Source: Maribellus comscasis
GTDB taxonomy: Bacteria; Bacteroidota; Bacteroidia; Bacteroidales; Prolixibacteraceae
DNA length: 64,000 bases
Assembly (NCBI RefSeq): GCF_009762775.1
Contig: NZ_CP046401.1
Coordinates: 4,178,001-4,242,000 of the forward strand
Direction of reading: 5' to 3'
This document shows, piece after piece, positions 44,075-53,028 of this stretch. The notes below the pieces were generated by a model. That model was given only the letters and a program-made list of their open reading frames with translations. It searched no databases and had not been told where the DNA came from. Every line of letters begins with the position of its first letter. Positions within the stretch are counted from its first letter, which is position 1. The position numbers and the translations under genes were made by a program.

Positions 44075-46102
44075 TTATTGTTATCTGGTTTGTTTTTTGG
44101 ATATTTGATCCAAGCGCAAACACCAAACGGTTTGAAAGGCGCAGATGTTAATATCAGCACTGTAACAACATATTCTGATTTACATAGTTTGGTTGAGGCG
44201 AACGGGCAAAAAGAAATCAAATTAACTTCAGGATTAAAATCGGCGAGTTCAGCAGTCGAAATCGTCGATCCAGAGCTGATGGAGTGCTCTGATAATTCGG
44301 CTTTCAGCAATCCTCCGGTATTGTTTGACAATGGTTATACATCAGACTTGAAAACTCCTTATAAAGTTTATCAAACTTTTGATAACCTGTCCGGAATCAC
44401 AAATGAAGTAGCCTTTTGGGTTGCTTTTAGTACTTATACTCAACCGTCACCTACTTTTGAGTTTATAATTGAGGTGTTTGAGGCAGGTCCCTTGCCTGTT
44501 TCCCGGTTAAGTTCTGATACCGTTGAGGTTTCACTTGAATACACAGGCTTTGCTGTTGTTGGGCATGATATTTTTAAATGTAATGCTTCCATCACCCCTA
44601 TTGCTAATGCAGATGGGTGGATTTCAATTTACGGGTCGTTAAAAAATTCGGCGTCTAGTTATTGGATAAACGCTCCAAGTGGGCAAGGGCAATCTTATCA
44701 GGAAGGATATGGGTACCGGGAACCGGTGGCTGTTTGTTTAGGTGCAGGTATACTTCCTCTTGAAGTCACTCTTTTTCCGAATGGCAAATATGCCCTGACC
44801 CAGGAAGATAAAGAGATATTATCGGGCGACCCTGAAAAGTACCAGAGTATTGAAGTTTCCCCACGCTCGTTTGACTGTAACAGTGTTGGCGAATCGGTTC
44901 CGGTTACAATATCGGTTGTGGATACAAGTGGAGTCCCCTCTACATTTTCAGGTTATGTATTGGTTTATGACGAAACAGCACCGGAGGCAAAATGTAAGGA
45001 TATTACTGTAACTCTGGATGACAGCGGGGAAGCGTCAATTTTTGGCGGACAAATAGATGATGGCAGCTACGATGCATGTGGAATAAAAAACCGGGTACTT
45101 GATAAATACAATTTTTACTGCGCTGATTTGGGAAAAGATACGATTACATTAACCGTTGGTGATGCGAGCGGGAATTTGAGTAGCTGTACATCAGAAGTAA
45201 CAGTGTTGTCCGTAAATAAAATGCCGGCTTTAAACCCTATAGCAGATGTAACAGTTGATGAAGACTCGGCAGTAACGGTTGATTTGACGGGAATTTCTTA
45301 CGGAGATGACTGTGAAGCCCAGGATTTAGTGGTGTCTGTTACTGTTTCAGACTCTGCGATGATTGACACGATGGGAGTTGATTATACTTCAGGTGACCCG
45401 GAAGGCACTTTAAACATTAGCCCGGCAGCTGATATGAGTGGCAGTACAGTTGTTACTGTTACCGTTGAAGACGAAGAAGGAGCCAGCGTATCGCAAAACT
45501 TTACGCTGACAATAAACCCTGTTAACGATGCTCCTTTTTTGGTTATCCCGATTCCTGACCAGACAATTTATGCAAGTTATGAGTTAAATATACCTGTCAG
45601 TTCGGTGCTGGGAGTAATATTTGATGATGTTGATGACGATGAGCTGGAGATGTCGGTAATGGTTGAAGGGACAGACACTTTACCGTCATGGGCAACGATG
45701 TCGGCTGATATATTGGTTTGTGAGCCGATGATTGCGGATACGGGATGTGTAAATATTGTGGTAATGGCAACAGACAGCTCCGGGGCAAGTGCAAGCGATA
45801 CCTTTGAAGTTTGTGTAGCAGGTTACCCGACAGCGATTGGCGATTTGGAAGTAGCAGGTCCGGAAATACAGATGTACCCTAACCCAACCAATGGTCAGGT
45901 AAACCTTGAGATGAGTTCAGGGATTCATGCTGTGGATATTGCAGTAGTTGATATCGCAGGCCGTGTTGTACTGCAAAAACAGTATTCGGCATCGGAACGT
46001 ATTGTATTTGACATGAGTGGAAAGGTAGCCGGAATGTACTTTGTGAATATGAAAATTGACGGAGAAAGAGTAGTCAAAAAGCTGATTGTTGACAACAGGT
46101 AA
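44060..46102 (+). CDS. T9SS-exported surface protein with cadherin-like repeats, copy 1
   Basis: This 680-residue protein has a signal peptide (about 1-19) and an N-terminal module of about 210 residues (VLFDNGYTSDLKTPYKVYQT) with beta-sandwich character. The shared C-terminal part of 448 residues follows. It holds an Ig/HYR-like domain (CKDITVTLDDSGEASIFGGQ), a cadherin-like repeat (IADVTVDEDSAVTVDLTGI) and a CADG-like repeat (VIPIPDQTIYASYELNIPV). A T9SS type-A sorting domain ends it (MYPNPTNGQVNLEMSS, GMYFVNMKIDGERVVKKLIV). The protein is exported through the outer membrane and attached to the surface. It is followed 256 bases later by a paralogue with the same C-terminus and a different N-module. 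Its binding partner is unknown. Confidence 0.88.
   Translation: MKKFYLLLSGLFFGYLIQAQTPNGLKGADVNISTVTTYSDLHSLVEANGQKEIKLTSGLKSASSAVEIVDPELMECSDNSAFSNPPVLFDNGYTSDLKTPYKVYQTFDNLSGITNEVAFWVAFSTYTQPSPTFEFIIEVFEAGPLPVSRLSSDTVEVSLEYTGFAVVGHDIFKCNASITPIANADGWISIYGSLKNSASSYWINAPSGQGQSYQEGYGYREPVAVCLGAGILPLEVTLFPNGKYALTQEDKEILSGDPEKYQSIEVSPRSFDCNSVGESVPVTISVVDTSGVPSTFSGYVLVYDETAPEAKCKDITVTLDDSGEASIFGGQIDDGSYDACGIKNRVLDKYNFYCADLGKDTITLTVGDASGNLSSCTSEVTVLSVNKMPALNPIADVTVDEDSAVTVDLTGISYGDDCEAQDLVVSVTVSDSAMIDTMGVDYTSGDPEGTLNISPAADMSGSTVVTVTVEDEEGASVSQNFTLTINPVNDAPFLVIPIPDQTIYASYELNIPVSSVLGVIFDDVDDDELEMSVMVEGTDTLPSWATMSADILVCEPMIADTGCVNIVVMATDSSGASASDTFEVCVAGYPTAIGDLEVAGPEIQMYPNPTNGQVNLEMSSGIHAVDIAVVDIAGRVVLQKQYSASERIVFDMSGKVAGMYFVNMKIDGERVVKKLIVDNR
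44757..46102 (+). repeat. 1346-bp 3' repeat, copy 1
   Basis: This segment aligns without gaps to 47140-48485, offset 2383 bases. I count eight base differences by eye, about 99.4% identity. It encodes the C-terminal 448 residues of both tandem proteins. Six of the eight differences change an amino acid. Confidence 0.95.
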
Positions 46103-46131
46103 AGGATTAAAATACAACTCAAAATAAAAAG

Positions 46132-46160
46132 AAAAAGGCACCGGGACTGGTGCCTTTTTT
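46132..46160 (+). terminator. terminator after the first tandem gene
   Basis: AAAAAGGCACC and GGTGCCTTTTT form an 11-bp stem with a six-base loop, ending in a T-run. The same stem follows the second gene, with a different loop. Confidence 0.85.
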
Positions 46161-46373
46161 GTTTGCCCGATATCTGTAAAGCCAGATAATTAGTTGTTGA
46201 TTTATTCCCGGGGAAGTTTAAATAATATCAATCATGTGTTTAAAATATTATTTGTTTTTTATTATAAACGATATTAATTTTAGAGACAATAATTTCAGTT
46301 TTCGATTTGAATTAAAAAGTTATCATAATTTATTTTAAAACCTATAATTATTAAGCGTATGAAAAAGTTTTAC
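46152..46373 (+). repeat. duplicated leader and start region, copy 2
   Basis: This is the second copy of the stretch at 43853-44074. It begins inside the terminator T-run of the first gene and reaches codon 5 of the second. The promoter box at 43793-43800 is not included, so the second gene must use a promoter within the repeat or read-through. Confidence 0.9.
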
Positions 46374-48485
46374 CTTATTGTTTGCTTTGGTTTGTCATAT
46401 CTGGCTCTGTTTGCTCAGAGAGCTGAGGTGGCTGATTTAGGGAAAGTGCGTAGCCTTAAATCTGTTTCATTAAAGTCTTCGGTTTTGAGTTTAAAAACAG
46501 GTATAGGTGCCGAAGCAAAAACGTATGAATCATCTGTTTCGACTGTCGTTTGGGATAATGGTCCGTTAGTTAACAGTCCTGGGACAGGTTACGGTGGTGC
46601 TGATGAGAGTGTAGTTCAATCTTCTTTGGGAATGATTTACCTGGGGTTTGGGTTTCAGGAGTTTTATTCCAATTCGGTTGCCGATGATTTTACATTAAGC
46701 CGAAATGAGATTATTGACAGTATCGTTGTTTTTGGATATCAAACAGGCTCATCTACAGCTTCCACTATTACTGAAGTTTATCTGAGAATTTATGATGGAG
46801 ATCCCAGAACCGGAGGAAATATAATCTGGGGTGACTTTGTTACCAATAGATTGGTTTCCAGTAAGTGGTCGGGTATTTACCGTGTAATGGATTATGATTC
46901 CGGGAATAATCAACGGCCGATAATGGAATGTATTTGTGATGTTGATGCGTATCTCAGTGCCGGAACCTATTGGCTGGAAATACAGATGAATGGACCATTA
47001 GCTTCGGGACCCTGGTGTCCGACTGTTTCTATAAACGGAGAAACAACTACAGGAAATGGTATACAAAATGCAGGAGGCTGGGGTGAAATTTGGGATGTCG
47101 GTCAGCAAGGTGTCCCTTTTGTTTTGTTATCAAGTCACTCTCTTGAAGTCACTCTTTTTCCGAATGGCAAATATGCCCTGACCCAGGAAGATAAAGAGAT
47201 ATTATCGGGCGACCCTGAAAAGTACCAGAGTATTGAAGTTTCCCCACGCTCGTTTGACTGTAACAGTGTTGGCGAACCGGTTCCGGTTACAATATCGGTT
47301 GTGGATACAAGTGGAGTCCCCTCTACATTTTCAGGTTATGTATTGGTTTATGACGAAACAGCACCGGAGGCAAAATGTAAGGATATTACTGTAACTCTGG
47401 ATGACAGCGGGGAAGCGTCAATTTTTGGCGGACAAATAGATGATGGCAGCTACGATGCATGTGGAATAAAAAACCGGGTACTTGATAAATACAATTTTTA
47501 CTGCGCTGATTTGGGAAAAGATACGATTACATTAACCGTTGGTGATGCGAGCGGGAATTTGAGTAGCTGTACATCAGAAGTAACAGTGTTGACCGTAAAT
47601 AAAATGCCGGCTTTAAACTCTATAGCAGATGTAACAGTTGATGAAGACTCGGCAGTAACGGTTGATTTGACGGGAATTTCTTACGGAGATGACTGTGAAG
47701 CCCAGGATTTAGTGGTGTCTGTTACTGTTTCAGACTCTGCGATGATTGACACGATGGGAGTTGATTATACTTCAGGCGACCCGGAAGGCACTTTAAGCAT
47801 TAGCCCGGCAGCTGATATGAGTGGCAGTACAGTTGTTACTGTTACCGTTGAAGACGAAGAAGGAGCCAGCGTATCGCAAAACTTTACGCTGACAATAAAC
47901 CCTGTTAACGATGCTCCTTTTTTGGTTATCCCGATTCCTGACCAGACAATTTATGCAAGTTATGAGTTAAATATACCTGTCAGTTCGGTGCTGGGAGTAA
48001 TATTTGATGATGTTGATGACGATGAGCTGGAGATGTCGGTAATGGTTGAAGGGACAGACACTTTACCGTCATGGGCAACGATGTCGGCTGATATATTGGT
48101 TTGTGAGCCGATGATTGCGGATACGGGATGTGTAAATATTGTGGTAATGGCAACAGACAGCTCCGGGGCAAGTGCAAGCGATACCTTTGAAGTTTGTGTA
48201 GCAGGTTACCCGACAGCGATTGGCGAATTGGAAGCAGCAGGTCCGGAAATACAGATGTACCCTAACCCAACCAATGGTCAGGTAAACCTTGAGATGAGTT
48301 CAGGGATTCATGCTGTGGATATTGCAGTAGTTGATATCGCAGGCCGTGTTGTACTGCAAAAACAATATTCGGCATCGGAACGTATTGTATTTGACATGAG
48401 TGGAAAGGTAGCCGGAATGTACTTTGTGAATATGAAAATTGACGGAGAAAGAGTAGTCAAAAAGCTGATTGTTGACAACAGGTAA
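46359..48485 (+). CDS. T9SS-exported surface protein with cadherin-like repeats, copy 2
   Basis: This 708-residue protein has a signal peptide (about 1-20) and an N-terminal module of about 240 residues that differs from copy 1. VVWDNGPLVNSPGTGYGG opens it, then comes a beta-sandwich segment (SIVVFGYQTGSSTASTITEV, VYLRIYDGDPRTGGNIIW, AGTYWLEIQMNG). It looks like a carbohydrate- or protein-binding module. The last 448 residues match copy 1 except at six positions and end in a T9SS sorting domain. Only the first few residues, MKKFYL, are shared at the N-terminus. The protein should be on the surface. The pair looks like one gene duplicated and then given a new ligand-binding front. Confidence 0.88.
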   Translation: MKKFYLIVCFGLSYLALFAQRAEVADLGKVRSLKSVSLKSSVLSLKTGIGAEAKTYESSVSTVVWDNGPLVNSPGTGYGGADESVVQSSLGMIYLGFGFQEFYSNSVADDFTLSRNEIIDSIVVFGYQTGSSTASTITEVYLRIYDGDPRTGGNIIWGDFVTNRLVSSKWSGIYRVMDYDSGNNQRPIMECICDVDAYLSAGTYWLEIQMNGPLASGPWCPTVSINGETTTGNGIQNAGGWGEIWDVGQQGVPFVLLSSHSLEVTLFPNGKYALTQEDKEILSGDPEKYQSIEVSPRSFDCNSVGEPVPVTISVVDTSGVPSTFSGYVLVYDETAPEAKCKDITVTLDDSGEASIFGGQIDDGSYDACGIKNRVLDKYNFYCADLGKDTITLTVGDASGNLSSCTSEVTVLTVNKMPALNSIADVTVDEDSAVTVDLTGISYGDDCEAQDLVVSVTVSDSAMIDTMGVDYTSGDPEGTLSISPAADMSGSTVVTVTVEDEEGASVSQNFTLTINPVNDAPFLVIPIPDQTIYASYELNIPVSSVLGVIFDDVDDDELEMSVMVEGTDTLPSWATMSADILVCEPMIADTGCVNIVVMATDSSGASASDTFEVCVAGYPTAIGELEAAGPEIQMYPNPTNGQVNLEMSSGIHAVDIAVVDIAGRVVLQKQYSASERIVFDMSGKVAGMYFVNMKIDGERVVKKLIVDNR
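47140..48485 (+). repeat. 1346-bp 3' repeat, copy 2
   Basis: This is the gap-free counterpart of 44757-46102. The junction with the variable module falls at CTCTTGAAGTC, which is present in both copies. Confidence 0.95.
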
Positions 48486-48510
48486 AGGACTAAAAATACA
48501 ACTCAAAATA

Positions 48511-48543
48511 AAAAAATGGCACCAACTCGGGTGCCTTTTTTTA
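48511..48543 (+). terminator. bidirectional terminator after the second tandem gene
   Basis: GGCACC (48518-48523) and GGTGCC (48530-48535) form the stem around AACTCG, with A- and T-runs on both sides. It can stop transcription from both the tandem gene and the convergent PmbA-like gene. Confidence 0.8.
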
Positions 48544-48565
48544 TTTTAACTTATTCGAAGTGTTT

Positions 48566-49882
48566 TTATGTACCGCTAAAATCAACTCCCTCAAACAATA
48601 CCGAGGGAATGAGCCACGATGAATTGGTGTTAATGTCATTTCCCAATTCACTAACATTTGACCATAATTCCAACATGTTTCCTGTGATGTTCATTTCGGA
48701 GACAGGATGCTTGATTTCACCGTTCTCAATCAGAAAACCTTCAATTCCAAAAGAGAAGTCTCCCGTTGTCCCATTGCTGTTTCCCCCATTGAATCCGGTA
48801 ACCAGGATTCCTTTTTCTACGGTTTGTATCAAGCCTTGTAAATCGTTATTTCCTGTTTCAAAAACCAGGTTTGTAATGCTCCCGCTTGTTGGTTTGGTAT
48901 TTAGCTTTTTTGCATAATAAGTGTCTATGTAATAGGTTTTCAGAACACCTTTTTCAAAAACAGTCCTCTTTGTCGTTGCCAGGCCTTCTCCGTCAAAGTG
49001 ACGGGAGCCACGACCTCCAATAACAAACGGATTATCGGTTACAGAGAGTTTTTCTGAAATCACCTTTTTATCCAGTTTATCAATCAGAAACGAGTTTTTT
49101 TGTTGGATTGCAGAACCTCTAAGCGCTGAAATTAAGGGGCCAAAAATTCTTCCCATTTGGCGATTTTCCACAATCATCGACATTTTTCCCGACGCGATTT
49201 TTTTCTGCCCTATTTTTTTCAATGCTTTATCAAGTGCAATTTTCCCGATACCATTCCGGGGGAGTTTATCAAAAAATATTGCACTTTCACTCCAGCCTGC
49301 CGAAGGTCGCGCATCTTTACTTTTTACTGAAACAGAGGCGTCAATTCCATAATACGAACTGGATGTATCTCCCTTAAAACCATTACTTGCCAGCATCACC
49401 CTTTCATTTAGCCCGTCGTAATATGAGGTGGAAACAGAAATTATCCTTTCATCTGTTCCTAAAACTTCTTTTTCAGCTGCAAATGCCAGTTCTATCTTTT
49501 TTTCAGGAGAAATGGAATTAAAAGCTGCATCAAGAATTTGCAGATCTTTTCCGTCACCTTTATAATATCGTTCAGGTTCAGGTAAAGTGCGGAGTTCATC
49601 TTCAGCCAAATATTTTGTTCCCGCAATAGCTTCCTCTATAAACCCCGCTAATTCATCCTTTTTTAGACGGTTCGTAGAATGTGCCGAGTATTTTTTGTCA
49701 ACAAACAAGCGAATGGTAAGATTATTTTGTGTTGCCTGTTCCAACTTGTCGATTTTTTCTTCGCGTACTTCAATACTGCTGTTTTTGCTGTTCGATATAC
49801 TTACACTAACCTGCTGGGCTCCGGCTTTAAGAGCATGGTTCATGGCCCATTCCGCCAGGATATATTTTTCTTCCTTTGTCAT
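48566..49882 (-). CDS. PmbA/TldE-like metallopeptidase subunit
   Basis: Using ATG 49882, this is a 438-residue protein of the TldE/PmbA family. A longer frame to 49936 overlaps the TldD stop and adds only a charged stretch, so it was not used. N-terminal sequence AEWAMNHALKAGAQQVSVSI and EVREEKIDKLEQATQNNLTI matches the family start. NRQMGRIFGPLISALRGSAI and FVIGGRGSRHFDGEGLAT lie in the C-terminal half. PmbA partners TldD in a heteromeric protease that matures peptides such as microcin B17 and degrades unfolded polypeptides. PmbA lacks the HExxxH zinc motif, as seen here. The gene lies 34 bases downstream of tldD. Confidence 0.88.
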   Translation of the reverse strand: MTKEEKYILAEWAMNHALKAGAQQVSVSISNSKNSSIEVREEKIDKLEQATQNNLTIRLFVDKKYSAHSTNRLKKDELAGFIEEAIAGTKYLAEDELRTLPEPERYYKGDGKDLQILDAAFNSISPEKKIELAFAAEKEVLGTDERIISVSTSYYDGLNERVMLASNGFKGDTSSSYYGIDASVSVKSKDARPSAGWSESAIFFDKLPRNGIGKIALDKALKKIGQKKIASGKMSMIVENRQMGRIFGPLISALRGSAIQQKNSFLIDKLDKKVISEKLSVTDNPFVIGGRGSRHFDGEGLATTKRTVFEKGVLKTYYIDTYYAKKLNTKPTSGSITNLVFETGNNDLQGLIQTVEKGILVTGFNGGNSNGTTGDFSFGIEGFLIENGEIKHPVSEMNITGNMLELWSNVSELGNDINTNSSWLIPSVLFEGVDFSGT

Positions 49883-49916
49883 GATGTTCAAAATTTTGGA
49901 TTTTTGTTCAATTGAT

Positions 49917-51444
49917 TTAGGCATTGGTTCCGCCAACGGTAAGACTTTTTACCAAAACTGTTGGCAAGCCACAGGTAACCGGAACAGACTGGCCGCTTTT
50001 TCCACATGTCCATGTTCCGTTGTCAATTGCATAATCATTGGCTGCCATCGATATATCGGCAAGTGCCTCGGGCCCGTTGCCGATAATGTTTATATCTTTA
50101 ACAGGCTGTGTTAATTTGCCTTTTTCGATTAAAAATCCTGATTTAACAAAAAATGTAAAATCACCGGCTCCGATTTTAACTTCTCCATTGCTAAAGTTGT
50201 CAACATAAACACCGTAATCAACACTGGAAATAATATCATCTTTTGAGTGAGGTCCTGCTTCCATGTATGTTGCCCTCATTCGCGGAAGAGGAACATTTCT
50301 GAATGATTCCCTTCTCCCGTTTCCGGTTGGATTAACATAATAATAACTGGCGCTGATTCTGTCGTGAATATAGCTGTTTAATACGCCGTCTTTTACAAGA
50401 TATGTTTTCTGTGTGTCGTTCCCTTCGTCATCAATGTTTATGGAACCGCGATTGTTTGGCAAGGTTCCGTCGTCGATAATATTAATAAATTTTTCAGCCA
50501 CTTTTTTGCCCATTTTGTCACTAAAAATGGAAGTGCCTTTGCGGTTGAAATCAGCTTCGAAAGTATGCCCGATGGCCTCGTGAAGTAATATTCCTGAGCC
50601 ACCTGCTCCCATTACCACGGGCATTTCGCCTGCTTTTGGTTTCCCAGCCTCAAATAAAAGGTTGGTCCCGTCAACAACTTCGTGTGCCAGTTCGCTAACC
50701 AAATCATCGCTAAGCCATTCAAATCCTTTTCTAAAAGAGCGGGCGGAATAGAAGTTTTCAATTTTGTCGCCTTTTTGCATGATACAAACTACGCCAAAAT
50801 TAACCATCGGCCGATAATCGTAGGTGAGTCTTCCTTCCGAATTGTAAAAAAGGATATAGCTGGTTTCGTCGTTTAAAAAAGCATTTACTTTTATCACTTT
50901 TTCGTCCAGTTTAAAAACTTTGTCGTTTATTTTCTGAACAAAGGGGACCTTGTCTTTGACCGATACATCGTCCCATTTTTTAGAAATGGAGTAAAAATCT
51001 GAAGGAATTTTTTCCTCTGTTTTATTGGGTTTAAAAGTGCTGTTCTCATTCGCAATGCTTGCTGCCAGTTTCGCTGCATTTAGCATTTCGTTTAACGACA
51101 ATGTTTCGGTGTAAGCAAAGCCTGTCTGATCTCCTTTTAAAACACGGATGCCAACTCCAAAATCAACGTTTGAGAATGCCCGGTTTACTTTTCCGTCTTC
51201 CAGTCCGAGGTTTCCTGAAGTTTTGTGTTCAAAATATAAATCGGCATAATCGCCTCCTTTGCTCATTGCAGCAGCAATAACTTTCTGTAGTGTTTCTGTT
51301 GAAACTTCAAAATGATCCAAATAGTTTCTCACGTGAGAAGAATTTTTAATTGTTTGCCATGATTGTAAAAAACGGCGACAGGAATAAACCGTCTGTTGCC
51401 ACAACCCCGCTGGTTTTTATAAAATTTCGTCTGTTGGCATTCAT
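49917..51444 (-). CDS. TldD-like zinc metallopeptidase, frameshift in the signal region
   Basis: The catalytic frame (49917-51404) contains GILLHEAIGHTFEAD with the HExxxH zinc motif and the TldD C-terminal barrel. It has no ATG near its 5' end. Upstream, an ATG at 51444 opens a Tat-type signal (MNANRRNFIKTSGVVAT) that stops after 32 codons. Removing one base from the A6 tract at 51367-51372 joins MNANRRNFIKTSGVVAT to FLSPFLQSWQTIKNSSH, the expected signal end. So the gene appears to carry a +1 insertion in a homopolymer. The product would be a Tat-exported partner for PmbA. Without the correction only an internal start would give a shortened, unexported form. The cause may be slippage, a sequence error or phase variation. 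Confidence 0.85.
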
Positions 51445-51672
51445 ACTATCTTGATTTTAGTTTTTTTTACGTCCAAAATCAATAGGTGTGAATGACCCCG
51501 GCAAAATTACAGTTTTTTATTAACGTTCCGATTGAAATAAAGTTTCTGCTCGGGTTGATATTGACTAAAGGAAAATAGGATATAAAATTTAAGGGTTAAA
51601 AAGATTGTTGTTGGGTTTTATTGGCTCTGCTTTCTTTGGTTGGGAATTACATATGTCGACAATTTTTTTCAG

Positions 51673-51702
51673 GGGGTGGTGTTGAAAAAAATATAGATTT
51701 TG
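51673..51702 (+). promoter_or_regulatory. G-rich motif shared with the GSIII promoter region
   Basis: GGGGTGGTGTTGAAAAAAAT begins a 30-base segment resembling two segments at 57613-57640 and 57668-57696. All three have GGGGTG, then TGGAAA or TTGAAA, then an AT-rich stretch ending in TTTT(G). It may be an operator for a nitrogen regulator. Confidence 0.35.
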
Positions 51703-51715
51703 TGGAATTTACTTG

Positions 51716-51764
51716 CCTAAAAGTAATTTTTTTTCAGAAAATTGTATATAATTTTACTTTTAGG
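51716..51764. repeat. 11-bp inverted repeat upstream of GSII
   Basis: CCTAAAAGTAA (51716-51726) is the perfect reverse complement of TTACTTTTAGG (51754-51764), with a 27-base spacer. It lies about 90 bases upstream of the -33 element and has no T-run, so an operator is more likely than a terminator. Confidence 0.45.
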
Positions 51765-51849
51765 TAGCCTGGACTTGGGGGGAGTTGACAAAAGTCTAGT
51801 TTTAATGTGAAATTAGTATTAATTTTTTACAAATTGCTACAAAAAGGCG

Positions 51850-51878
51850 TTTGGAAATTTCATTTTAAAATATTTTTG
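51850..51878 (+). promoter_or_regulatory. promoter for GSII
   Basis: TTTG (51850-51853) is followed after 17 bases by TATTTTTG (51871-51878), an exact TAnnTTTG. The leader to ATG 51927 is about 40 bases. Confidence 0.55.
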
Positions 51879-51926
51879 TATTGGATTTTTAGAAAATATC
51901 TTAATTAATAAATAAATTATTACATC

Positions 51927-52937
51927 ATGAAATCAAAATTGGAATACATTTGGCTTGATGGTTCTGTACCAACTCAACAGCTAAGAGCAAAAACCAGAAT
52001 TGAAGAAAATTTTAGTGGTAAACTGGAAGATTGTCCGGTTTGGTCATTCGATGGTTCTTCAACCAATCAGGCAACTGGTGGGGCTTCTGATCTTTTGTTA
52101 AAGCCGGTTTTTATTTGTCCTGATCCGGATCGTAAAAACGCATATCTGGTAATGACTGAGGTACTGAATCCGGACGGAACGCCACATGAAACCAATGGAC
52201 GTGCTCATATTGAAGAAGAAGATGAAGATTTCTGGTTCGGTTTTGAACAGGAATATTTCTTGTATGATCCACAAACCCGTCTTCCGTTAGGATTCCCGGC
52301 TGGAGGTTTCCCCGGACCACAAGGACCATATTATTGTGGTGTTGGAGGTTCAAAAGCTTTTGGTCGTCAAATTGTGGAAGAACACCTGGATCTATGTTTG
52401 GAAGCTGGATTGAATGTTGAAGGTATCAATGCTGAGGTAGCAGCAGGCCAGTGGGAATTCCAGATCTTTGCCAAAGGTGCACATAACGCAGGTGACCAAA
52501 TCTGGATGGGGCGTTTCCTTTTGGAACGTACAGCTGAAAAATATGGTGTTGATGTTGAATGGCATCCAAAACCACTGGGTAAGGAACTCGACTGGAACGG
52601 GTCAGGTATGCACGCAAACTTCTCAAATGGATTGATGCGTACATGTGGCGATAAAGCTGTGTTTGAATCGATTTGTGAAGAATTTGGAAAACATATTATG
52701 GAACATATCGAGGTTTACGGAGCTTTTAACGATCAGCGTTTGACCGGTTTACACGAAACTCAATCAATCGACCAGTTCAGCTATGGTGTTTCCGACCGTG
52801 GTGCTTCAATCCGTATTCCTGTTGGAACAGTAGAAGATGGATGGAAAGGTCGTTTGGAAGACCGTCGTCCTGCTTCAAATGGCGATCCTTACAAAATTGC
52901 TGCAAGGATTATTAAAACGGTTAAAAGTGCAAGCTAG
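51927..52937 (+). CDS. glutamine synthetase, GSII type
   Basis: This 336-residue enzyme has the short, eukaryote-like type II layout. A beta-grasp N-terminus (YIWLDGSVPTQQLRAKTR, PVWSFDGSSTNQATG) is followed by the catalytic core with FGFEQEYFLYD, GINAEVAAGQWEFQIFA and NGSGMHANFSNG. DRGASIRIPV and LEDRRPASNGDPYKIAARI close the active site. It makes glutamine from glutamate, ammonia and ATP in the cytoplasm. The promoter and upstream motifs suggest regulation. Two other glutamine-synthetase-fold genes lie within 7 kb. A terminator follows, so it is its own transcript. Confidence 0.95.
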   Translation: MKSKLEYIWLDGSVPTQQLRAKTRIEENFSGKLEDCPVWSFDGSSTNQATGGASDLLLKPVFICPDPDRKNAYLVMTEVLNPDGTPHETNGRAHIEEEDEDFWFGFEQEYFLYDPQTRLPLGFPAGGFPGPQGPYYCGVGGSKAFGRQIVEEHLDLCLEAGLNVEGINAEVAAGQWEFQIFAKGAHNAGDQIWMGRFLLERTAEKYGVDVEWHPKPLGKELDWNGSGMHANFSNGLMRTCGDKAVFESICEEFGKHIMEHIEVYGAFNDQRLTGLHETQSIDQFSYGVSDRGASIRIPVGTVEDGWKGRLEDRRPASNGDPYKIAARIIKTVKSAS

Positions 52938-52966
52938 AATTTAACTGAATTTTTATATATATTCGG

Positions 52967-52999
52967 AAGCTGTTCGTCTATTGGCGGGCAGCTTTTTTT
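52967..52999 (+). terminator. terminator after GSII
   Basis: The arms at 52967-52978 and 52983-52994 form a 12-bp stem with three wobble pairs around TATT, followed by a T-run to 52999. Confidence 0.8.
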
Positions 53000-53028
53000 A
53001 GGCCTTAACCGTAAACTTTTCCGGCGAA

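Larger units (their letters stand above)
51445..51926. other. 482-base intergenic region upstream of GSII
   Basis: It contains a G-rich motif (51673-51702), an 11-bp inverted repeat (51716-51764) and a promoter (51850-51878), all of which fit control of the glutamine synthetase gene. No ORF or RNA was recognised. Confidence 0.6.

Noticed and set aside
45597..48177. Opposite-strand 65-codon frames within both tandem genes
   Set aside because: They are identical shadows of the repeated coding sequence, with no start signals or recognisable product.
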